From NCBI GenBank assembly GCA_022432975.1, contig CM039508.1:13548954-13612953 (forward strand): DNA of 64,000 bases, in the 5' to 3' direction. The stretch comes from Begonia masoniana (Eukaryota > Streptophyta > Magnoliopsida > Cucurbitales > Begoniaceae). Positions 37,780 through 48,760 of this stretch are shown here, in pieces (within the stretch, counting starts at the first letter, position 1; the number at the start of each line of letters is the position of its first letter). The translations under genes and the position numbers were made by a program. The notes below the pieces were generated by a model that did no database searches, was not told the origin of the DNA, and saw only the letters and a list, made by a program, of their open reading frames with translations.

Positions 37780-38644
37780 TGATGCGAACCTCGGATCGAA
37801 AGGACTCGGGACCCAACAACAACGCAGAATAATTGAAAGGAACGCCTTTTTGATTCAAGAACAATGTAAGGAACTAAGACTCCAATCGAATAATTCGATA
37901 GAACCCTAGTTATCAAAACAGGAGCTTGACCCAAGCCACACCTGTTGGCTGAACCAAAGCTATCAAAACAGGAGCTTGACCCAGACCAAACTCGTTGGTA
38001 AGAACCAAAGCTATCAAGCGAGATTCTTCAAGCGTGACTTGAAGAAGATCGTCGTTCTTCGCAAAGAACTAAATATAAATCCTCTCTAAAAAAAACACTC
38101 AATTGTTAATTCAAACTTGTTCTCCTAAATCAAAAGTGTTTTGCCATTAAATGGGCTACACTTGAAAATTAAATTGAATAATAAAAAAAACAAAAATAAA
38201 ATATAAAATAACTAATAAAATCGTGAGATAATGATCCTTTGCATGATAAGATATCATCTCACGTTTAAACTACGTTTGAATATGATTTGAATTGATTTGA
38301 GTAGATTCTATCGGATAAAATCTCTTATACGTGATTTGTTTGGATTTGCATGTGCTTCTCATGTGACTTTTTAATTCTTGCACGTGCATGTGCATGGCAC
38401 ATGTAAATCTTCATGCATCTTTGGCCTCCCTTGTTTCAACTTGATTTTGATTATCTTCAATCCTCGACACATTCAATAGTTTTAGATCAAGTTGTCGTGG
38501 CTCCTCTCTCCTTGGATCTCTAAAATTAATCCTTGCAAGGCCTCACGCATCTTCTTAGCTTTGGACCGTGTCATTGGGCCGCCAATGTCCTCAATTGGAT
38601 CGTTGCTCTTGGGTTTAGGCTTTGTCGCTGTTTGGATCACATCA
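37780..38644 (-). mobile_element. Ty3/gypsy 3' LTR
   Basis: An 865-bp LTR whose minus-strand form begins TGATGTGATCC and ends GGTTCGCATCA. It sits against satellite on the left (TTAATT before it) and a polypurine tract plus integrase tail on the right. Its LTR start encodes a GGPMTRSKAKK-like tail as in the other families. A partial forward copy of the same LTR is at 41966-42245. Related to the LTR at 8098. Confidence 0.82.
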
Positions 38645-38925
38645 TTCCCTCCCTCTTCGAAAAGATTCGTCCTCGAATCTCCTGCATCAAATCACTAACA
38701 TTAAAAGATGCACTAACATTACCATATTCTCTAGGTAAGTCGATCTTGTAGGCATTGTCGTTTATGCGTTCAAGGACTTGAAATGGTCCATCTCCTCGTG
38801 GATGCAACTTGCTTTTTCGTTGATTTGGAAACCTCTCTTTTCGAAGATGTAGCCAAACCCAATCTCCGGGTTCAAATATAATCTTTTTACGGCTTTTGTT
38901 TGCTTTACGTGCATAATGCTCGTTT
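38645..38925 (-). pseudogene. Integrase C-terminus, left part
   Basis: Minus-strand frame with an integrase C-terminal domain: EPGDWVWLHLRKERFP, then the GPF/Y motif GPFQVLERINDNAYKIDLP, then FNVSDL, running into the polypurine tract (about 38660-38645). It is well preserved. The domain is cut at 38925 by the 38926-41748 insertion; the upstream portion resumes at 41749. There is no chromodomain; the tail instead continues into the LTR as in CRM-like and related elements. Confidence 0.85.
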
Positions 38926-41748
38926 TGTAACACCCGAGTTTTCGGGTTTCCGCTCCAAGGCTATTTTCGTAAATAAGTAAATTAGGTCCGTTTTGCGAGC
39001 GGATAGTTTTATTAGGACCCTAGAAATTTATGGGGAATTGTAGAAGAATAAGTGAAATTTTAGAAACCCAAATCGAGAAGAGTAATACTAGAGTTCCCGT
39101 TTTAACCTTTTAATGTATCAATTTGTAAAAATAGCAAAATAAGTCCGTTTTGGGAACGGTGAGTTTTATTAGAACTCTAAGATTAAATTGGAATTTGTGG
39201 GGATATACGGGATTTACGGAAGGCAAAACGATAAATGAGGATTAATTAATGATTAGTTTTATTATTATTATTATTATTATTAATAACAAAACAAACAACA
39301 ACAGAAACGATTCTGTTGTTGTTCGAGCTCCAGCCCGACGCCGAGAGAGACGAGGGAGACGGCGACTCTCCTCCGATGAAGCGCCGGCGATCCCTCGCCG
39401 TTATTAGGCCAGACGACGGCGCCGCGTGATCTCCGGCCATCTCCGCGCGAAACCCGACAGGTATGCTCGTTTTTCTCCTCTGTTTTGGTTCGGTTGGTGG
39501 CCGTGCGTGATGAACTCGATTGAGCTCCGATCGCCGGCCGTTTTTGGTTGCTTTCAGCGTCAAATGGCCGAGCTTAACGCCGGCTTTGGTTGATTGGCCG
39601 TGTTGAGCTCAATGTGAGCGAAATTCAGTGAGGCCGATTTAGGGCACTCGGGTTTTGCTTAATGTAACTTTGATTTTAAGTTAGTTTATGTTAATTGGAT
39701 GTTAGTAGGATAGATTGGTGAAGAAATTGATGGAATTTGATGAAAAATCAAAAAGGGGGATTTTCCGGGTAAAGGGCAGATTCGGGTTTTGCCTAAATTG
39801 ACCTAGCTCCGGTCATTTGTTTTAAAATTTCTTTTGGCAGATTCAAATAGGTTATTAGAGGAGTACGTGGCCGCTGGAATCATTCGATTCCAATAACCGA
39901 CGCAAAAGTTACGCGCGTTGGAGTTTCGGGTCGGTTTTTACCGAACTCAAATTAGTGGCCGTTTAATTAAGTTTTAGTTAGAAATTGATGATATTATGCT
40001 TATTAGTGAATGCACTTGTTATTTAGGTAGATTAAATGAATTGATGATTTTTGGTGGATTTAGGTTTAAGTTTGGATATTAGAGATTATTAGAAAACCAT
40101 TAACGGAGGTTAAGTAAATTGTGAGCACCACGTGTTCAATGAAATGCCCGAATGGAGAAAGTGAAAGTTTAGAAGAAATTGCTTTAGCTGGGAGCTTAGT
40201 TTAAGTTTGAGGTTCGTTTAATTTGGATCGATTTTAATGTACTTTATTTATGAAATGCCTTAGGTGGAGACGACTTTCGGACGGTGCACGGTTTGCTACG
40301 GACGCCAGGTAAGTGGATGTTAGGCTTCCGGCCCTTAAGGCCCTACATCATGTCAACGTTAGGTTTTCCGTTTTGGTGATGATTTTCTGATTGTGGGGAT
40401 TAATGAGTCGGGTAGCTTAGAATGTTAGTTGTTTGTGAAGTTCGTTAAGAATAGTATATGTCCATGTATGTAGTGAATTGGTTGATGATATGTCTATGTA
40501 TGTCTATGAACTCCTCATGCATCATGTTTTATAAAATGTGCATACGAACTATTTACGAGCATGTTTTTACGATGAATTGAACGATAATGATTTAAAGATG
40601 ATATGTGAAACGTTGAAGTAAAGAACGATCAAGTGAATGATGTATGTTCTCACGGTTCTGACTGTATGTTCTCATGGTTCTGACTGTATGTTCTCACGGT
40701 TCTGACTGTATGTTCTCATGGTTCTGACTGTACGTTTCTCATGGTTCTGACTGTACGTTCTCATGGTTCTGACTGTATGTTTCTCACGGGTCTGACTGTA
40801 TGTTCTCACGGGGCAAGTTATGTATGTTCTCACGGGGCAAGGAAATGGTCTACTACGTAGACAAATGAGAAAATGTTAACAAAACGAAACGATTATGTAC
40901 GATGAAACTGTAGTAACTGCATATGTTAAGTAAAATGTTTTAAATTCATATAGTGCATCCCCTTACTAAGCATTAGGCTTACTGTTTATGTTGTATGGTG
41001 TAGGTGATAGGTGTGAAGGTGAGAGTTCCTCATGATGACAAGGAAAAGGTGGTCGATGGGTGATGCTCGTGGCGACGGGGTGTGTGTTGGCTTGATGATC
41101 CGATGGCTTGAATGATGTATGTCGAATGATGTGAGTTAGTTTTGTTGGTTAGTAGGTCTACGTGTAGGTTTAATTTGTGAAAGCATCAAAGTGTTTAAGT
41201 ATGTAGATTATATGTTTTGATAGAAAAATGTACGAAAAGTCAAGTTTTGATGTATATGTAGTGGCACTAGATTGTTTAGAATGATGTAAAGGTAGTGGTA
41301 GTAGATTGTTTAGAATGTAAAGTCTTTATTTTGGAGAATATACTGGAACTGTTTGGTTATTTTGAACTGTTTGGTCTTTTTAAAACAGGTAAGGATACGC
41401 TCAATTTTTAGAGCGATCCACGCAGTTTGTTTTCTTGAGTATAGGTTATATTAGTGTTTTGTTTTAATTGATCTTACTTTAAGTGTTAATTGTTTTAAGT
41501 TAGTAATGGTTTTAGTCTAGTTCCAAATGTTTTAAAAGTCAAAATGTTTTACGCTCAAAATGTTTAAGTCAAATGTTTAAGTCAAAGTTAGACCCTAAAG
41601 GTCGTTAGAGGTGGGTCAATTGTCTAAGTTAGTTTTCTTTTAAAGTGTTAAGTAAAAATGAAAAAGTTTATGAGAAAACACGAGGGCTTAGGTAATGGTT
41701 ATGTCACGGCTAGTCCGTGGCAGCCCTGATCGGGTTGGGGTCGTCACA
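38926..41748. mobile_element. 2.8-kb LTR-like insertion, probable solo LTR
   Basis: A 2,823-bp insertion splitting the integrase reading frame, flanked by CGTTT at 38921-38925 and 41749-41753. It starts TGTAACACCCGAG and ends GGGTCGTCACA, giving short imperfect inverted ends and TG/CA termini. Size, ends and 5-bp duplication fit a large solo LTR of a Ty3/gypsy (for example Tekay-like) element, though lineage is inferred. It includes an ATT microsatellite (about 39260-39282), a GC-rich patch (about 39320-39560) unlike its surroundings and a 22-bp tandem repeat (40643-40842). No recognisable protein is encoded. Confidence 0.75.
40643..40842. repeat. 22-bp tandem repeat
   Basis: About nine units of 22-24 bp, each like TATGTTCTCACGGTTCTGAC, alternating CACGG and CATGG. 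The last units degrade to CACGGGGCAAG. It lies within the 2.8-kb insertion. Confidence 0.9.
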
Positions 41749-41965
41749 CGTTTCTCTCTCGAATGTTCTCTTGTACTTTCATATGTAAGTCCCTAACAAA
41801 TTTAGCTTTTTTCTCTCCATCAAAATTAACAAACTCGTTAGTAGGTAGAGATAAAATATCAAGAGGAGATAAAGGATTAAATCCATAAACAATTTCAAAT
41901 GGTGAATATGAAGTAGTAGAATGAACAACTCTATTATAAACAAATTAAACATGAGGTAAACATTT
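41749..41965 (-). pseudogene. Integrase fragment, right part
   Basis: Minus-strand continuation of the integrase interrupted at 38925. It contains [17 protein letters not shown], typical of the integrase region downstream of the DDE core, and the following basic helix (FDGEKKAKFV). An in-frame stop replaces the glutamate expected after LPHV near 41948. It ends where an oppositely oriented LTR of the same family begins at 41966, so the catalytic core is absent. Confidence 0.8.
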
Positions 41966-42245
41966 TGATGTGATCCAAGCAGCGACAAAACCCAAGCCCA
42001 AGAGCAACGATCCAATTGAGGACATTGGCGGCCCAATGACACGGTCCAAAGCTAAGAAGATGCGTGAGGCCTTGCAAGGATTAATTTTAGAGATCCAAGG
42101 GAGAGAGGAGCCGCGACAACTTGATCTAAAACTATTGATGTGTCGAGGATTGAAGATATTCAAATCAAGTGAAGCAAGGGAGGTAAAGATGCATGAAGAT
42201 TTACATGTCTAGTGCACATGCAAGGCAAGAAATTTAAAAAGTCAA
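41966..42245 (+). mobile_element. Partial forward LTR, cut by gap
   Basis: The first 280 bp of an LTR nearly identical to the reverse complement of 37780-38644, starting TGATGTGATCC. Its frame encodes the basic GGPMTRSKAKKMREALQGL tail. It is fused head to head with the minus-strand integrase fragment, so either a second element of this family inserted in opposite orientation or a rearrangement occurred. The 100-N gap hides the rest. Confidence 0.75.
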
Positions 42246-42345
42246 NNNNNNNNNNNNNNNNNNNNNNNNNNNNNNNNNNNNNNNNNNNNNNNNNNNNNNN
42301 NNNNNNNNNNNNNNNNNNNNNNNNNNNNNNNNNNNNNNNNNNNNN
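42246..42345. other. Assembly gap, 100 N
   Basis: Exactly 100 N, probably a gap of unknown size. To its right 42346-42423 is a short forward satellite piece ending in a T run. Confidence 0.99.
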
Positions 42346-42423
42346 ACAAGTCTTGTAACACTCAACCTCATTTGCTTTATACAATCAACTCTTTTAGAAC
42401 AAATCGATTGAAGTGAAGTTTTT
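42346..42423 (+). repeat. Satellite fragment
   Basis: Under half a forward monomer (CACTCAACCTCATTTGCTT through ATCGATTGAAGTGAAG), followed by a T run (to 42430) and then retroelement sequence. Confidence 0.85.
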
Positions 42424-42432
42424 TTTTTTTAA

Positions 42433-45003
42433 GGAGGACGACGACAAGCCCAAAGGGAAAACATCTTTCATACTAGGTGTCATGTCAACAACAAGGTATG
42501 TAGCATGATCATCGATAGCGGAAGTTGCACAAACGTGGCTAGTACATTATTGGTCCAAAAGTTAAATTTGCAAACCAAGCGACACCCAAAGCCGTACAAA
42601 TTGCAATGGTTGAGCGATTGTGGCGAAATTAAGGTAACAAGACAAGTAAACATCACATTATCAATCGGAAAGTACAAAGATGAGATTTTGTGTGACGTAG
42701 TGCCAATGCAAGCAACTCACATCCTATTGGGGAGACCATGGCAATATGATAGAACGGTTAAGCATAACGGCTACAAAAATGAGTATTCGCTTACTCAAAA
42801 TGGGAGGTTGGTAATACTAAAACCATTACCACCGTGGGAAGCAAGCTTGGATCAAGAGAGGATTGCCAAAGAGATCCAAAATGACAAAAATGGCGTAGTC
42901 GAAAATTCAAACATGAAAGAAGAGAAGAAAAAAGGCGAAAAAGAAAGAGGAGACAAAAAAGCCGATGAGAGAAAAGTCATAAATAAAGAGAGCAAAAAAG
43001 ACAAAGAGGAAGAAAAGAAATTGGAGGAAGGGAAAAGAAACGAGGGAGAAGAGAGAAAAAAGAGTGGACTTGTGAGGAAAGGTGAGGAGATGATTTTGTT
43101 ACTCTACAAAGATGTTTATTTTTCCACTAACGAACTAACAAATTCTCTTCCCATAAGTGTTACCTCTCTTTTGCAGGAATTTGAAGACATATTTCCAGAG
43201 GAATTACCTAAAGGAGTTCCCCCACTTAGGGGAATCGAGCATCAAATCGATTTCATCCCCGGAGCGACGATCCCAAACCGACCCGCATACCGAGCAAATC
43301 CAGAGGAAACCAAGGAAATTCAAAGGCAAGTAGATGAGTTGGTAGAGAAAGGCCTAGTGAAGGAGAGTCTTAGCCCATGCTCGGTTCCGGTTATTTTGGT
43401 TCCAAAAAAGGACGGCACTTGGAGAATGTGCGTCGATTGTCGAGCGGTAAATAAAATTACGGTAAAGTATCGACACCCTATTCCTCGTCTTGATGATATG
43501 CTTGATGAACTGTATGGTGCATGTATGTTTTCCAAAATTGATTTAAAAAATGGATATTATCAAATTCGCATGAAACAAGGAGATGAATGGAAAACAGCTT
43601 TTAAAACAAAATATGGTCTTTATGAATGGTTGGTTATGCCATTTGGACTATCTAATGCACCGAGCACGTTTATGAGATTGATGAATCATGTTTTAAGGCA
43701 ATTTATTGGAAAATTTGTTGTGGTCTACTTTGATGATATTTTGGTGTATAGTAAGTCACTTGACGAACATGTTAAGCATTTGAGATCTGTATTTAGTGTG
43801 TTAAAATCGAATCTATTGTATGCTAATCTTAAAAAGTGTACCTTTTGCATGGAATCGGTAGTTTTCCTTGGTTTTGTAGTTAGCTCAAAGGGGGTATCCG
43901 TAGATGAGGAAAAGATAAGAGCAATCAAGGAATGGCCCACACCAAAGAATGCAAATGAGGTACGTAGCTTTCATGGCTTGGCTAGCTTTTATAGGAGATT
44001 TGTAAGAGACTTTAGCACTATTGCGGCACCTATGAATGAGTTAGTTAAAAAGAATATTGCATTTAACTGGACCGAAGTACATGACAAAGCGTTTAATTTG
44101 TTAAAAGAGAAACTAACTAATGCTCCCCTTCTAGTTTTACCAAATTTTGATAAAACATTTGAAATTGAATGTGACGCGTCGGGAAAGGGAATTGGAGGTG
44201 TTTTGATGCAGGAAATGAAGCCGATTGCTTACTTCAGTGAAAAGCTTAGTGGAGCGGCATTAAATTATCCAACATATGACAAGGAACTCTATGCTTTGGT
44301 AAGGACGTTACAAACATGGCAACACTACTTGTGGCCCAAGGAGTTTATTATTCATTCCGATCACGAGAGTTTGAAGCACCTAAAGTCACAAGGTAAATTG
44401 CACAAGAGGCACGCCAAGTGGATGGAATTCATCGAGACCTTTCCATATGTCATCCATTACAAAAAAGGTAAAGACAACGTAGTCGCTGATGCGTTGTCAA
44501 GGAGGAAGGCAAAGTCAAAGATCAAACCATATGGATTGTATAGTCCTTTACCCGTGCCCGAGCACCCTTGGACGGATATTTCCATGGACTTTGTGTTAGG
44601 TTTACCAAGAACACAAGGAGATTCGAGGACGAATCTTTTCGAAGAGGGAGGGAATGATGTAGTCAAAGGAGCAACTAAGGACAATCAAGAAGCAATAGGG
44701 AGCCAAGATCCATTGATGAATATAGGAGGACCAATGACGAGATCAAGAACGAAGAAAATAAACAAAAGACTACAAATTTTAATCAAAGACATCCAAGAAA
44801 AGGAATCATCACAAAATGTGCAACGAGCAATAATATTACTAAGTGTTGATGAAGAAGCAAGGACTGGAAAAGAAGCACAAAACGAAGTCTCAAAAATAAA
44901 GACTTCCCACATGGTCACCCAACATGGCACTACTCTAGCCCAAGAGTTTTTAACTTCAAAGTTCTTACAAGTGCCACACCATTGGGCTAGGCCCACAATC
45001 TGA
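42433..45003 (+). CDS. Partial Pol: protease, RT, RNase H; integrase deleted
   Basis: A single open frame, entered from the truncation point (an upstream TAA overlaps the T run) and ending TGA at 45001-45003. The first ATG (42505) lies inside protease, so it is not a natural start. Domains: protease with [10 protein letters not shown]; a charged linker of about 100 residues rich in K and E; RT with [25 protein letters not shown] and YFDD (43726-43737); RNase H with [26 protein letters not shown] and DALSRR. Directly after DALSRR comes [10 protein letters not shown], then [12 protein letters not shown], then [11 protein letters not shown]: two joins (near 44508 and 44619) remove the HHCC finger, most of the DDE core and the C-terminal domain, roughly 1.2 kb compared with the 52843 element. 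The frame ends inside the LTR. Confidence 0.88.
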   Translation, partial: GGRRQAQRENIFHTRCHVNNKVCSMIIDSGSCTNVASTLLVQKLNLQTKRHPKPYKLQWLSDCGEIKVTRQVNITLSIGKYKDEILCDVVPMQATHILLGRPWQYDRTVKHNGYKNEYSLTQNGRLVILKPLPPWEASLDQERIAKEIQNDKNGVVENSNMKEEKKKGEKERGDKKADERKVINKESKKDKEEEKKLEEGKRNEGEERKKSGLVRKGEEMILLLYKDVYFSTNELTNSLPISVTSLLQEFEDIFPEELPKGVPPLRGIEHQIDFIPGATIPNRPAYRANPEETKEIQRQVDELVEKGLVKESLSPCSVPVILVPKKDGTWRMCVDCRAVNKITVKYRHPIPRLDDMLDELYGACMFSKIDLKNGYYQIRMKQGDEWKTAFKTKYGLYEWLVMPFGLSNAPSTFMRLMNHVLRQFIGKFVVVYFDDILVYSKSLDEHVKHLRSVFSVLKSNLLYANLKKCTFCMESVVFLGFVVSSKGVSVDEEKIRAIKEWPTPKNANEVRSFHGLASFYRRFVRDFSTIAAPMNELVKKNIAFNWTEVHDKAFNLLKEKLTNAPLLVLPNFDKTFEIECDASGKGIGGVLMQEMKPIAYFSEKLSGAALNYPTYDKELYALVRTLQTWQHYLWPKEFIIHSDHESLKHLKSQGKLHKRHAKWMEFIETFPYVIHYKKGKDNVVADALSRRKAKSKIKPYGLYSPLPVPEHPWTDISMDFVLGLPRTQGDSRTNLFEEGGNDVVKGATKDNQEAIGSQDPLMNIGGPMTRSRTKKINKRLQILIKDIQEKESSQNVQRAIILLSVDEEARTGKEAQNEVSKIKTSHMVTQHGTTLAQEFLTSKFLQVPHHWARPTI

Positions 45004-45518
45004 ATTAAACTCGAGACTCACGTTACTTAAACCTAAGTTCCGCGGCCACCATCCACTTGCACCACTTTCCAATTTTCCTTCTCTTATTTTTGGAAACTTT
45101 CCTATTGTCTAATTAGGATATTTTGATTATTTCTAATTATGTTATTACCTTATTAGTTTTATCCCTTTGCCTATTTAAGGGAGGCTTGTAATAGATTTTA
45201 GGGACTTTTGAATGAATTGATTTTTATTAAGCTTTTGCTTTGAGGTGAGATCCTTATAATTCTCTTCTTGAGTTCTTGGATTAGAACTTGATCTTCTTCA
45301 AGTGTATTCTTGAAAAGATCGAACTTGATAGCTTAGGTTCAACCAACGAGTTTGGTTCGGGTCTAGCTACTTTTTCTGATAACTTTGGTTCCATCGCTAT
45401 CTATCGATTGGGGTCAAGTTCCTTCTTCTTATTCTTTTGAATCAATAAAGGCATTATTCCCTTTGAATTCCGTATTGCGTGTTGGGTCTAAGATCTCTAA
45501 TATCTTAGGTTCATATCA
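44655..45518 (+). repeat. 3' LTR of the inverted duplicate
   Basis: An 864-bp LTR, TGATGTAGTC...TTCATATCA, preceded by the polypurine tract GAAGAGGGAGGGAA (44641-44654). Nearly identical to the LTRs at 24480 and 29506 in reverse complement. Its first about 350 bp stay in frame with pol. Confidence 0.93.
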
Positions 45519-48500
45519 CATGACTTGTGGTTAGAACCTAAGTTATCCATTTCACATTCAAGGTTTTTACTTAAAGTGACGAGAACGACGTGTATTGAGT
45601 ACCCAATAAACTTCATGGACGAGTAATTAAGACTTAGTAATGCGTTTGTCGAAGTATAAGAAACTTTATTTCATTCGATTTGTTCCAAAAGAGCTGAACG
45701 TATCAAGCAAATGAGGTTTGATGTTACTTGACTTGTGGTTAGAACCTAAATAATCCATTTCACATTCAAGCTTTTTACTTGAAGTGCGGAGAAACGACGT
45801 GTATTGAGGACCCAACAATCTTCATGAACGGAGTAATTAAGACTTAGTAATGCGTTTGATGAAGTACAAGAAACTTTGCTTCAATCGATTTGCTCCAAAA
45901 GAGCTGAACGTATCAAGCGAATGAGGTAGAGTGTTACATGACTTGTGATTAGAACCGAAGTTATCCATTTCACATTTAAGGTTTTTACTTGAAGTGATGA
46001 GAACGACGTGTATTGAGGACCCAAGAACTTTCAGTGACGAGTAATTAAGACTTAGTAATGCGTTTGATGAAGTATAAGAAACTTTACTTCAATCGATTTG
46101 CTCCAAAAGAGCTGAACGTATCAAGCAAATGAGGTTGAGTGTTACATGACTTGTGGTTAGAACCTAAGTTATCCATTTCACGTTCAAGGTTTTAACTTGA
46201 AGTGATGAGAACGACGTGTATTGAGCACCCAATAACCTTCATGGACTAGTAATTCAGACTTAGTAATGGGTTTGATGAAGTATAAGAAACTTTACTTCAA
46301 TCGATTTTCTCCAAAAGAGCTGAACGTATCAAGCAAATGAGGTTGAGTGTTACATGACTTGTGGTTAGAACATAAGTTATGCATTTCACATTCAAGGTTT
46401 TTACTTGAAGTGATTAGAACGACGTGTATTGAGCACCCAATAATCTTCATGGACGAGTAATTAAGACTTAGTAATGCGTTTGATGAAGTATAAGAAACTT
46501 TACTTTAATCGATTTGCTCCAAAACAGCTAACGTATCAAGCAAATGAGGTTGAGAGTTACATGTATTGTGGTTAGAACCTAAGTTATCCATTTCACATTC
46601 TAGGTTTTACCTTGATGTGACGAGAACGACGTGCATTGAGTACCCAATAACCTTCATGGACGAGTAATTCAGACTTAGTAATGCGTTTGATGAAGTATAT
46701 GAAACTTTACTTCAATCGATTTGCTCCAAAAGAGCTGAACGTATCAAGCAAATGAGGTTGAGTGTTACATGACTTGTGGTTAGAACCTAAGTTATTTATT
46801 TCACATTCAATGTTTTAACTTGAAGTGATGTGAACGACGTGTATTGAGGACCCAATAACTTTCATGGACGAGTAATTAAGACTAAGTAATGCGTTTGATG
46901 AAGTATAAGAAACTTTACTTCAATCGATTTGCTTCAAAAGAACAGAACGTATCAAGGAAATGAGGTTGAGTGTTACATGATTTGTGGTTAGAACCTCTGT
47001 TATGCATTTCACATTCAAGGTTTTAACTTGATGTGATGAGAACAACGTGTATTGAAGACCCAATAACCTTCTTTGGCGAGTAATTAAGACTTAGTAATGC
47101 GTTTGATGAAGTATAAGAAACTTTACTTCAATCGATTTGCTCCAAAAGAGCTGAACGTATCAAGCAAATGAGGTTGAGAGTTACATGAATTGTGGTTATA
47201 ACCTAGGTTATCCATTTCACATTCTAGGTTTTACCTTGATGTGACGAGAACGACGTGTATTGAGTACCCAATATCTTTCATGGACGAGTAATTCAGACTT
47301 AGTAATGCATTTGATGAAGTATAATAAACTTTACTTCAATCGATTTGCTCCAAAAGAGCTGAACGTATCAAGTAAATGACGTTGAGTGTTACATGACTTG
47401 TGGTTAGAACCTAAGTTATGCATTTCACATTCAAGGTTTTAACTTGAAGTGATGAGAACGACGTGTATTGAGGACCCAATAACCTTCATGGACGAGTAAT
47501 TAAGACTAAGTAATACGTTTGGTGAAGTATAAGAAACTTTACATCAATTGATTTGTTGTAAAAGAGCAGAACGTATCAAGCAAATGAGGTTGAGAGTTAC
47601 ATGAATTGTGGTTAGAACCTATGTTATGCATTTCACATTCAAGGTTTTAACTTGATGTGATGAGAACAACGTGTATTGAAGAACCAAAAACCTTCTTTGG
47701 CGAGTAATTAAGACTTAGTAATGCGTTTGATGAAGTATAAGAAACTTTACTTCAATAGATTTGCTCCAAAAGAGCTGAACGTATCAAGCAAATAAGGTTG
47801 AGTGTTACATGACTTGTTGTTAGAACCTAAGTTATGCATTTCACATTCAAGCTTTTTACTTGAAGTGATGGGAAGGACGTGTATTGAGGACCCAACAATC
47901 TTCATGAAGGAGTAATTAAGACTTAGTAATGCGTTTGATGAAGTACAAGATACTTTGCTTCAATCGATTTGCTCCAAAAGAGCTGAACGTATCAAGCAAA
48001 TGACGTAGAGTGTTACATGACTTGTGATTAGAACCGATGTTATCCATTTCACATTTAAGGTTTTTACTTGAAGTGATGAGAACGACGTGTATTGAGGACC
48101 CAAGAACTTTCAGTGACGAGTAATTAAGACTTAGTAATGCGTTTGATGAAGTATAAGAAACTTTACTTCAATAGATTTGGTCCAAAAGAGCTGAACGGAT
48201 CAAGCAAATGAGGTTGAGTGTTACATGACTTGTGGTTAGAACCTAAGTTATCCATTTCACGTTCAAGGTTTTAACTTGAAGTGATGAGAACGACGTGTAT
48301 TGAGCACCCAATAACCTTCATGGACTAGTAATTCAGACTTAGTAATGGGTTTGATGAAGTATAAGAAACTTTACTTCAATCGATTTGCTCCAAAAGAGCT
48401 GAACGTATCAAGCAAATGAGGTTGAATATTACATGACTTGTGGTTAGAACCTAAGTTATGCATTTCACATTCAAGGTTTTTACTTGAAGTGATTAGAACG

Positions 48501-48760
48501 ACGTGTATTGAGCACCCAATAATCTTCATGGACGAGTAATTAAGACTTAGTAATGCGTTTGATGAAGTATAAGAAACTTTATTTTAATCGATTTGCTCCA
48601 AAAGAGCTAACGTGTCAAGCAAATGAGGCTGAGAGTTACATGTATTGTGGTTAGAACCTAAGTTATCCATTTCACATTCTAGGTTTTACCTTGATGTGAC
48701 GAGAACAACGTGTATTGAGTACCCAATAACCTTCATGGACGAGTAATTCAGACTTAGTAA
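45519..48760 (-). repeat. 208-bp satellite, reversed, 10-mer order
   Basis: About 15.6 monomers in reverse orientation with regular spacing. Variants recur 2,079 bp apart: CCAAGAACTTTCAGTGACGA at 46021 and 48100, and GCACCCAATAACC at 46225 and 48304. That equals ten monomers, showing higher-order structure. The block ends at 48757-48760 (GTAA), where orientation flips to forward. Confidence 0.92.

Larger units (their letters stand above)
42431..45518 (+). mobile_element. Inverted partial duplicate of the 24480 element
   Basis: Forward copy corresponding to the reverse complement of about 24480-27567, from just upstream of protease through the 3' LTR. Gag, leader and 5' LTR are absent. The right flank (45519-45962) is the reverse complement of the satellite left of 24480, rare variants included. 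It is therefore the same insertion duplicated and inverted, not a second transposition. The left break lies after a T run at 42421-42430. Confidence 0.88.

Noticed and set aside
39246..39563. A GC-rich 105-codon minus frame as a possible host gene
   Set aside because: It ends in an ATT microsatellite, has no recognisable domain and lies inside a TSD-flanked insertion.
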